NCBI GenBank assembly: GCA_015039365.1
Contig: WION01000039.1
Span: forward strand, 62,001 to 126,000
Length of the DNA stretch: 64,000 nt
Direction of reading: 5' to 3'
Origin: Amanita rubescens
Lineage: Eukaryota; Basidiomycota; Agaricomycetes; Agaricales; Amanitaceae
Positions 44,627 through 55,000 of this stretch are shown piece by piece. Each line of letters begins with the position of its first letter. Positions within the stretch are counted from its first letter, which is position 1. The notes beneath the pieces were generated by a model. It made no database searches, was not told the DNA's origin, and was given only the letters and a program-made list of their open reading frames with translations. A program made the position numbers and the translations under genes.

Positions 44627-47600
44627 AAGATACCCGTCCTTGTTCTTGTCATGGAGGTTGAGGAACCATTCAATGTTCTCCATCAAGTCATTGAACATGA
44701 CACCATCCAAGCCCGATACAAGATCCTGCAATCATCAGGCAACAAATCAGAAAGAAGAACCACAACGATTAAAACTTCCACGTACCTGGAACGACAACGC
44801 ACCCCGACATGACGTATCCCAAAAGTAGAACAACCGGTCGATAAACTCATGTTCAGCGACCTCACGATCCACACGCCGCTTATCAAACGAGCAAAACGTC
44901 AGAAAAGATTCTTCATGACAAAACGGGAGCTCACCGTCAAACCATTCATAACGATCTTCTCATCTCGAGCCCACGTCGCAATCTCACTCAAAAAGTGGCG
45001 GAACGTCCGCAATCCGATCCTCGTCTCAGGCTTCTCCTCATGACCATCGTTGGTCGTGAACAACGACGGTGGTGGCGCAGCCGCAGGTGGCGCCGGCTCA
45101 ATACACATCGCCTTTATACAAGGCATCGTAAATGAGCCCCGCTTGTTCCTTGCTGAATCTACCGAGAGTCTTGAGATTCCGAACCGCAGCACGCTTAGAG
45201 AAGGCTTCGATATTGTAGATGATCTCGTTTCGGAAACGTTTCCGTTCCGAGAGGATCATTTCCTCTGTAATAACGGAAAACTCTCGGAAGGATATGAGAA
45301 GGAGTTCTTGGAAGCGCGTGATGGCACGCGAACGGGGGTCACTTGAGCTTGGATGGGCTGATTGGTCAAGGGAGGCGAAGTATTCCCTCATCACACTGAA
45401 CGGTAACGTGAGTGGTATGATCATCGAAAGGGTTCTAGTACGTACTTGAGGAAACCGCCGTCATCCTGAACTTGTAGTAGCTTCTCCCCATTGATCTTGA
45501 GAATAGCTATAATATGTTCCATCGTAAGTCACGGTATCATCGTCGAAGCTGGAAGTCAGACCTAATCTATCAAAAAGTCATTAATACGAAGAATTCAACA
45601 TAAAAAGGTTTACATACCCTACTTGGAACAAAACCTTTGGCCCCATACAGAAGAAACAGTCCACTATCCGGAACGCGAAGACCATAGGCATACTGTTGAT
45701 ATATCTGAGACCTCTGTCAGCTCCTGATTGCAAAATGAGTGAAATTTCACGTACAAACTGAGGAACCAGGGAAGCGATGCGACCGATAGTTGCACGTCAA
45801 CCGTTTCGAAATGAGTGTGGATCATAGGAAGACATCTGGCTACCAGAGCTTCGAAGACGCGTTGATCGAGGAGCGTCCCGTGCATCGATGGCCTGTAGAG
45901 CATATATATCATTAGTAATGAAGAAAATGGAGAGATGGCAACGTACGAGTAGTATCCTGGTAGTAATCTATCGCATAGCACTTCCAGAAGCCAAAATGCC
46001 TGCTCTTCCGACATATAACTGCCAATCGCGTTTGATAAACGACTCAAGGGGGACAAAAAAGGGGAAGACCCTACATTAGGATCGCCGCTGCAAGTATGTT
46101 CATCGCCTATATATCAAGTTAGCACCTGGTTTCGCGAAAAGGGGAGAAACCAACCTGGCAGTACCCAAGTTCCGGGTTCTTGAACGAATACGCTTGTAGC
46201 ACTCGGCGGAGCGCGCCTATGCCTTCCTCAGACTGGTAACCGGCATATTCGGGTAGACTTCTGTGTAAATCCTTCTCGATATCTTCTGTGCTTGTACTAG
46301 TTTTACCCTTGTGTTCTTCTAGTAGCCGTTCGTAATAGCCAGGGTTCGTGAAACGAAGGAAAATGGATCCAGAAAGGGTTTCCCATATTTCTCCACGTAG
46401 TCTGTTTGGAAGCCCGACTTGAACTAGCCTTGTACATTGAGGATAACGCAACAAAGCCAAGTTCCGGCCGTGAGCTAAAAAACTCGTGAAATAGCAGAAT
46501 TTAATGATAAATGAGACTGTACTTTTCAAATATGTAGTCCATAGCTTGATCTTTGATGCTTCCCTCAGCCTAGTTCGAGGTTAGTGAAAAAACATCTCCT
46601 GTTGAGATAGTCTACAGACTTTTTAGGATCACCAAGAAACTTGAAGCGAAGACCCAGTCCGCCGTGGTATAGATGCTCTCTAGCAGGTGCACCATCCGTC
46701 TCTTCGCTAATTAGACTACCATCTTCTCGTTCATTATCTGCAACGTTGGACGAGGTGGATATAAGAGCCTCTGAATAACACGTCTTGACAAACGTCTTGA
46801 CGGCCTTCATCTGACCCTTTTGTAGCTCGATTTTCAGCGCATCCCGAAATATGGTGCAAAACGCGTCCGCGGTTGGGCGTAAAGACGTCAGTTGAACGAC
46901 CTTGAAAGTTCGGTTCAAGTTATAATGTAGTTCCGTGATGGATGGGCTACGTACGAGTCGTGGACCGTGCCAGGTTGATACGCTGAGCGCATATATGCCC
47001 GCTCTGGCGTTCAACCGTTCAACGCGACGGACGGTTGCGAGGGGTATTGTGAACCGGACGGATTTGCGATCCAACGACGCAAACGAGAGGTAGGGCGGCA
47101 TGAGGTAAAGCTTCCCCGCCTATTCGAATCGTACGGTGAGCAAAAGCCGTTGAAGCGCTGATAACTCACGTATGATTCTTCCTCTGCGTCTCCCAACGTC
47201 AAGACCGCGTTGATGTCCATCTTGTCGATATCATTGGAAGTAGAATCCGCGATTGTTGATGGAGGTAAATGTGGGTAAGTTCATCCTTTGTGGGCTCTTT
47301 AAAGTTGCGGAGAGCGGTTGAGATCATCGCGATCTCATGCGTGTCGCTTGCGGTTGGATGCTCTTGCGGCGCGTGATGAACTGTTGCCTTTTTTGGAATG
47401 GGCGCGTCTCTCACTTTCTGTCAGTCGAGCGTCGAAGCACTCTTTCCTAGTATGACTACAATCTATTATTGGCCAGTGTAAGTAGTCCAAACTGCATCCA
47501 TCGCGTATATGTTGATCCAAGCATTGGCAGCGCGTTCCCCTCAATGTTGCCTTTTAAAACTAAAGACGAATTTTGTTTTTACTTTTTTATGCTCTCATAT

Positions 47601-47772
47601 GAGTCCCTGTACACACGAAATTGAGTCAACCGTCATTGGTGGAAAACGGGGAAGAAATATCTGTGTCCATGTTAACTCCAGCGAATCGACGGTGACTCGT
47701 TATTGAGACTTACAAAGTCTTTAATCTTCGACCTTTGCTGTTTTCCTGTTGAATGCAGTCGACCTTCAGTAG
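44627..47772 (-). pseudogene. Inverted truncated copy of the RabGAP gene
   Basis: The minus strand matches 25109-28295 with few substitutions and small indels, including the same introns and the five-base exon. It breaks off inside the EF-hand exon (AAGATACCCG at 44627), so the EF-hand and everything after it are missing. The 5' end region also differs from the intact copy near 47390-47560. It is a non-functional duplicate unless a truncated TBC protein is made. Confidence 0.9.
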
Positions 47773-47935
47773 CTTCCTCCACATGCATCAAATAGTCCAC
47801 ATCTTCAAGTTCCCCGGCCCTTTCAAGACGGACTGATGAGACTAAGACTTGCCCGACGAAATCACCATACGAACGGCGCGTGACAGTGACATCCAAACCG
47901 CCATCTGCCGAACTATGCCGAGAGCTCTTTTCCAT
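47672..47935 (-). other. Possible first exon next to the duplicated block
   Basis: ATG at 47935 opens a frame (MEKSSRHSSADGG...) that reaches a consensus donor (GACTTTGTAAGTCTC) at about 47717. Only the last part (TACTGAAGGTCGAC onward) is shared with 25109 onward, so the duplication breakpoint runs through this exon. It may be the original first exon of the RabGAP gene or of an unrelated gene. Not recognised. Confidence 0.3.
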
Positions 47936-48083
47936 TTTCCATACGAAGTCCCGCGTGACACATTACATCACTTCCTTTCTTCTGACCACCATATAGCATC
48001 ATTCATTGCACAGCACCAGGTAACCTCATTTTGGTCCATTCTGGGTATAATTCTCAATTCCATGTACATAGACTGTGATCACC

Positions 48084-49230
48084 ATGTCAACAGATCCACC
48101 TCAGGTAGTGAATACTGGTACCTTTGCTGGATACCAGAATGTTGTTATCATGGATAGCCAATTCATGGAGGTATTGCATTTCACCATTTTTTCACCCAGA
48201 TCTTGTTAATAAAAATTCTTAGATCAACTATTATCTTGCAGACCCCTCCAACATTGATCTACCTCCTTTACCTCCTATTAAACATTCTAGTACTTTCTTT
48301 ACAGGCCAAGATAAGTACTTGCAAAAGCTGAAGGATCACTTTACCTCCAATATTGGGGGTCAAAGAAAATTCTTTACTTTGCATGGTTTAGGTGGCATTG
48401 GAAAAACTCAGATTTGCCTTAAATTTATTGAAGAAAATCCTGATTTGTGAGTATTTGATGCATTAGTATAGTAATTCAAAATAGCTGACCTATTCAAGGT
48501 TCTCTGACATGTTCTGGATTGATGCTTCTTCAGAGAAAACTGTTGAATTTGTACTCACACAAATATCCTCAGCCTACAGCACTTCACCAGATGGTAGACC
48601 CTCGGCTGGATCTGCTCTCAAATGGATTTCTGAAAGGCCCAACTTTTTGATGGTCTATGATGGAGCAGATGGACATTACTCAGTAGTTGAGAAGTTCCTC
48701 CCACCAGGAAATGGAGGAAATGTTTTGATAACAAGTAGAAATATTGGGTTGAAGAGGCTTACATTGAGCAACTCAACAGAGATTCATGGCATGGAAGATG
48801 AAGATGCTATTTCTTTGCTTTTGAAGTCAGGCATGCTTGACAACACAGATGATGATATCTGTAATCTGGCCCAGCAGCTTGTGTCACAATTGGATGGAAT
48901 CCCTCTTGCCATTGACCAAGCAGGAGCATATATGCATTCCTGTGGTTGCAGCATCAATGATTATTTGGAATTGTACACAAGATACAAGAATAAGTTAATG
49001 ATGGATGCTCCAGGATTTCAGGGTGCTTCAGATTATGGGACATCTACATATGGGACATGGGATATTTCCATGAAAAAGATGGAGGATAGAGCTGCAAAGG
49101 ACAGTTCCCAGGAATCTGCTGGAGCACAAAGTGCCATCAAGCTCTTGAGGATCTTTGCTTTCCTTGATCATGCTAATATACCAAAAGAATTGTTCAAAAA
49201 TGCCACTGAGAACTACATGAAAAGACATAT
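48084..49230 (+). pseudogene. Second NB-ARC/TPR NLR, 5' part (split by LTR insertion)
   Basis: Exons 48084-48170 (29 codons, as in the first NLR), 48223-48446 and 48499 onward; introns GT-AG of 52 nt each. The N-terminus has the same short glycine/aromatic motif (GTFAGYQNVVIMDSQF). The P-loop is HGLGGIGKT, followed by FWIDASSE, VLITSRN and LDGIPLAIDQAGAYM. The frame runs without a stop to 49230, inside codon AT/C. It resumes at 57135 if the LTR element and one copy of the CATAT duplication are removed. This shows an intact NLR before insertion. Confidence 0.9.
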
Positions 49231-49526
49231 TGTAAAGTGGTTAAGATGATAGTGGTTATTCCTTATACAAACACCCGTTGCGCCAACAGTGTGCACTGGA
49301 CCAAGATATATTCTTGAGACGTGCTATGTAGCGTAGGTGGGTAAAGTATAGGATGATTATGTAATGTGTCAATGCGTGAATATACAGTCACGCGTGACTT
49401 CAACTATATACAGTATATCTATGGGAGTTGTCCACAGCTCCCCGGTCTTCAGGCTTGGAGATCCTCTGGATCTCCGACATCATGAATATCCATATGGCTT
49501 CAGGCAGCTCTTGTAGCTACCTTACA
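49231..49526 (-). repeat. LTR (3' LTR in sense orientation)
   Basis: 296 bp, apparently identical to 56834-57129. The plus strand reads TGTAAAGTGG at the left end and CTTACA at the right end. Confidence 0.93.
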
Positions 49527-49538
49527 CTCTCCCCCACA
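49527..49538 (-). promoter_or_regulatory. Polypurine tract of the 7.9-kb element
   Basis: The minus strand reads GTGGGGGAGAG immediately before the LTR. Its position and composition are those of a plus-strand primer, and it fixes the orientation. Confidence 0.7.
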
Positions 49539-49556
49539 AGATCATGTAATGATCTT

Positions 49557-52013
49557 AAATTGAAACAAAGATGCTAACGAAAATTCGGGCTTGAGGACAT
49601 CATTTCATCTTGAGAAAATTCCCCAAGGTGATGGTGTAGGCCTCACATCCTCCCCCACTTGCCACAAGTTACGGGGCAAGGGTAGAAATTGAGGGGGAAA
49701 ATATTTCCGTGCAAAATTCAATGTAGGGGCACCATTTTCCGTGGAGAGACAGTAAATCGTCATAGGAATTTACTTCTTCTATCCTCGGAGGTGTAGAGTA
49801 GTTATAGGCGCTTGTTCCTTTCGAAAGCGAACATTTCCGACGTGATGTGAGTGAGAACGAGTCTTCTGAACGTTTGACGAGGGTGCGCGTCGAAATTCGA
49901 CGTTCCTTCCATGTTTGGAAGTTCGTGACTGGGTGTGACCGACCAGAATTCGAGAGAGAGGTTGCAGGCATTCTCAAGTGGCGTAGATGAGATTTCGACT
50001 CGTGAAGAGATGCCTTTGTATATAGACTTCACTCAGAGCAAGTTTGAAGTCTAGACATCGAAACGGTGGGTCGGTGTGAACGTTTGAAGCTTGGGCGCGT
50101 CAGCGTCGGTGTGACTTCCGAATAAGGAAGGTCGCGGGTCGCCTGGGTCTTCATGGTCGTAGTGTGCTGTACTTCAGCACAAGGTTGAGGGGGGTGTTGG
50201 GAGCTTCCCAATGTGAACTTCTGGCAGCATCCAGCTGCCTGAGTGAGGTCCGAGCCTCACTAGATTGGGACGTGACGCGCGCGTCGGGATCTTGATGAGC
50301 CTTCCAGATTTGGAAGGTCGGTGGTCATGTGACACGCGCGACTTGTGCGTCAAGTCTGTTTATCGCTAGGGCTACCCAGCGATAACGATGAGAAGGGGAG
50401 CTCCTATCGACTGGAGCTCATCAAACAATATGGTGACGGCTACAAGAGCCATCTGGATCCCTTCTGCGCAGTAGAGAGGCAGGGAGAACGAGAGAGAGAG
50501 AAGGGGGTGATGACAGCATGTGGTTAAGAGGACGAGGTAAGTTCCTCGTTTCTTTCTTCTTCTTTCTTGCGACTGACTGACGTCGATGGTCGTGTTAGGA
50601 ACTGTACGATGTCAACGTAATCGGGTACCGCGGTGGGAGGTGTGGATAAGATGGTATAGGCGCAATCTCGGGAACCACTCAATGGTGAGCAGTTGGGTGA
50701 ATTCTCCCCCACAGAGCCTGTCCTGGGGAGAATGAGAGATGTTCTCGATACCAGGCGAGTACCCGGCATCGTTCTTGTTGAAACGGCTGACACGCATCTG
50801 TATTAGACGCATACTTCGACTCGACAACGAGGATCCAGTCTTGCGTGTCTCAGCAGGATGGGGACGGGATCAGGAGATGCCCATGCGATGTTGTCGATGG
50901 ACGGTGAAGCGCGGGAGTGCTGAGAAGGATACAGGTGGCGAGACAGGACGAGGATGAGGATTTGGGGCACGGTATGCTTTCCTCATCTTTCCTCTTCCGT
51001 ATTCTCGCTGACTGTTTCTCGTAGCGTTGTCGTACAGGTGCGGTAGACCTTGAACGGACCGACGTGAATGGGAAAACTCAAAGCTAGGATGTTTATTGCG
51101 CCTTGGAGAGTTCATCGAAACTCTCCTGCGCCTTTGGAGATACTAGGATCGACTTTGATTCGTTCGCGAGTCTCTTCCCCACAGAAGGAAAAAAAAAAAA
51201 TTCGGCGGAGATAGTTATTGGGATTCTCGGGATAGCTTCCCAAGAGTACAAGCATAGTAGGTAAGTCCTACTACGTTCGTGGTGGCGTCTTTGTTGACGA
51301 CGTTGAACCAGCGCCTCGTATGTGCATTATCCGGGTAAGCGGCCCACGAAATTGATAGTGAGGAGGGAGCGGGATGATTTCGAGACTAGGTAAGTCTCGT
51401 CTTTCCTGCTTTCCATCCTCGTATTGGCAGTTTGAAGAAACCGGCGTGGTTTCTCGGGTAGACGGATTGAAAGGGAGGACTAGCACTGGACCTCAAGAGT
51501 GTTTCCAAGGCCTGGACAGTATGTCGGCCTCGAGGTTAGGACTTAGCGTCGACCTCTCATTCGTCAGCATTAACAAGTTGACCAAATAGGGAGTCGCAAG
51601 CACAGGAGAAAGGGATCGGGTAAAGGACGGAGACTATCACTTGCGTATGTCTCTTTTTCCTTTCGGCTCTCCTGTACCTCCACTAACTGCGGCATGCGCT
51701 AGACGTGGTTTTCCTGAATACGCGAGTGTCCAATGGGTAGGTCAGAAGACTCAATAGTATCTTCCGTAAGTTTTCCGAGATTTAGCTTAGCTTTCGGTTG
51801 GTTTATTATTTCTTAGCGAATCGCGATTGACTCGCCGAGTCCCTTCCCCTTCAAACGAAGAGGAGCAAATTAAGTGTTCGGAGACTCTGGTGTGTCTCCG
51901 TGGTTGTAATTGATTAAGTTGATTAATTAAGTGAGTCGTTAACTCGGATATAGTCGTTTTGCTGATAAATATCTTCATAATTTACAGGATTTACAAGCTT
52001 GAGGGACTCGGAA
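49557..52013. other. Interior of the 7.9-kb element without a long ORF
   Basis: No long frame on either strand. Perfect hairpins are frequent, for example 50300-50317, 50361-50384, 50701-50733, 51105-51126, 51255-51273 and 51381-51399. On the plus strand several consensus donors (GTAAGT at about 50536, 51262, 51391, 51768) are followed within 45-65 nt by pyrimidine tracts and AG. These look like fungal introns, so a spliced plus-strand transcript is possible. I cannot assemble a protein from it. Confidence 0.5.
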
Positions 52014-55000
52014 TCACGGTGAAGCCAACACCGAACGACACGAACGAGAATATTGACAACGCGGAGATTCCGCGCAACGCTCGTGGGTCAGGGAGTGACC
52101 CGACTCAGTCGTTGTTTCGGCCTCAGGACCGGGATCATTTCCGAGTACGAAATTCATTGATTTGGGCGGCATCGTTTCCGCCCAGTGTAGATGTGAGTGA
52201 TGTTCACTCATAAAGTTTGTTTTATTGACGACACTATAGTTTTGTCGTCTGTAGTTAACCGCTACGTCGGGCGGTTTATGACGGGTGCGCCAAATACGTT
52301 TGACGCACGTGGAATCAGGAGTTTCCGCCCACCACGAAGGCTCGGGTGGAAGAGACGGTGGCGCGTTTGCTGCGGCCTTGGCGTCGACATAGGGATAAGA
52401 AGGAGGGGCTGAAGTGGGAGTCTTGTCGTCCTCGTGGATGATTGTGTACTCCGTCTCTTCAGCCTCGCGATTGTGGATTGCGCGGAAGGTAATGGCACTG
52501 AAGACCCACATCATTCTCAACGACGTGCCAAGACTACAGCCAAGGTCAAAAGCGACGACTTGGCTAGCGCGTTTGAGTATAGGCGGTGTGAGCACCACCA
52601 CGGGTTGAGGTGAGTACGCAGCGGCACTTGGGTTGAATAACTGGCTGATGACATTACAGGGATATCGTCGGAGCGAAAAGGACCAGTCGAGTTCGTTACT
52701 CGATTGCTTTGAAGATCCGACCAGTTGACGCAACGCACTATTCAAAATGTCTAGGATTTGTCGTTGGGATGAATCAAGACAGTCGGGGACACAGCCCAAC
52801 TGTGTGGGGTGTTGGACCAGCTGATGCGATTCGAAGGAGATGTCCTTCAGCTGGTGTGGTGAAACGGCCTGCGTAGGAAGGGTAGCCATATGCGTGAGTG
52901 GAGCGAGGGCCATACAAGGACCAGGTGAGTGCAAGTTGCTACTCATTTCCTCGTTATTGAAAACATATGGGCCTCGTAGTCGCGTTTCTTCCTCGTTGGA
53001 CAGCGCTAGGTCTTGAGGGGTGTCTTCAACACGTTCCTTGACGTTGACGGACTCCGGGAGTCTTTCCGCACGACTTTCCGAGACCTCAACATGGGAGATT
53101 CCCAATGTAGACTCAGGATGGTGCGAGACCGGGTTTGAACAAGTGGTAGAGAGCCCAATGGCTCTCGGGACGTAGAGCTGCTGAGGAGCAGCTTTGGGCT
53201 GAACCGGAGAGGATTCGGGTTCTTCAGGTTCAAGCCTTGGTGAGCATGAGTCCACGCTCGCCTCTGTTTCTTTTCTAATAACAGACAGGGCTTGTCGTAG
53301 GGATGCGAACTCAGCTTCCGACTTATCGGGTGGACCCTTAGAAGCACGACGAACATTTCCGTCGTAATCAAGTGAGCGTCTGCGTTTGCGTTCTTGAACG
53401 TACGCTGCAGCGCTCGCTAAATGCCTTCCTTCTGAAACTTCAGAAGGATAGTTGTTGGGGTTAGACTGCCTTCGAACAGTCTGGGAGTTCCGTGAGTATA
53501 CCTTACTCACTGTTGTTCTGTCATTGACAACATTTAGGCCATGTTGTCTAGATACTGCCTCAATAGGTGGCCTGTCCTCGTCTAGTGGGTGACGAGGAGC
53601 CTCTGCTTGGACGGAAGAGGTAGCGGGAGCAGGGACGGATGGCATGGACGCTACCGAGGCATTAGGTGAGGACATTTCCTCACTTATGTGCTGTATATTA
53701 ACGACGGTGGTGTCGTAGATCCGCCGTTTCTCCCCCAATTCGATTGAAAGTAAAGAAGATTGGACCCGTATGTTAGAAGGTCCAGGAATTGACGTAGAGC
53801 GTTCGATTACGCTCTCTTTTGACGTTTCGAGAGGCGCAGGTGCGTTCCTCTCGACTTCAACAGTTCTTTTGAGCTGTTGCGGCTTTCTCGCAGAGGGAGC
53901 GAGTAAATTCTTACCAGCCCGCACGTTTAAGGCTGGCTCAGGGACTCTAGAACGGACTTCATTCTTTTGGTGAGTGACTTTACTCACTACCAGTTTCTTG
54001 TTCGTAACGTGAACCTCACGTCGTTTAGAAACACGAGGAGGTGAACGGATTAGCTCATTTTGGAGCTGTGAAGAGGGGATGGCCGGTGTAGGGGAGACTG
54101 GCGAAGGTTTTGGCACCAAGGAAGTTTCCTTGGCAAAGGGCATGTATTCTGTCCGACTTGCTAGCTTTCTTGTACTGACCGCTGTGTCTCCAATTCGAGA
54201 CTTCGATTCGGACACAGTAGCGACTGTTCTGCTAGGTAGAACCTTCGGGATCCGACAAACGGAGTCGTTGAGGATAGAGGAGCGTCGAACTGTACGCTCC
54301 TGAACGTGTACCACGGCTTTCACATGTGGTCTTCCTTCCGACACTTCGGAAGGAGTTTTCAAGAGTTCGGACTGCTTACGAGCGGTCCTAGGGTACGGTG
54401 AGTATACTTTACTCACTCTTGATGGCTTTGAGCTGCTAACGATGTTTGGATCATATTGTTGTGATACCACCTTAGCAGATGATTCATCCTCGTCTGCGGG
54501 TTCACCAGAGGGTTCGGCTTGAACAGAGAGGACGGGAAGGATGACGGGATTGGGAGCTGACAGTGTAGGGACTGCCACGTCATCAGTTGAGGAGGCTTCC
54601 TCACTTCCTCGATGTGTACTGACAATGTCATAGTTACGTTGTCTCGGTAACACCTCAATAGGTGTTGTAACCTTGGGAGACCGACGAGGAGAAGTACCAC
54701 GAGTAGGAGGGACAGGTGAGGATCGGACTTCCTCGTCTACGTTGTCGTATATATTGACAATGTTCAGGCTGCATCGTCTCGATACCACCTCAGCCGGTGG
54801 TGAAGCCTCATCTGGAGATTGACGAGTAGGCATGTTACGTGCAGGGAGAGCAGGTGAGGAAACTTCCTCATCTTCGTTATTGTGTATACTAACGATGTTT
54901 AGGCTACATCGTAATACTGGTACCACCTCAAAGGGTGGTAGTATAAGTCCGTTTGAAGGTGCGCGAGCAGGTGCAGTTGGGAATGCGGGAACAGTAGAGG

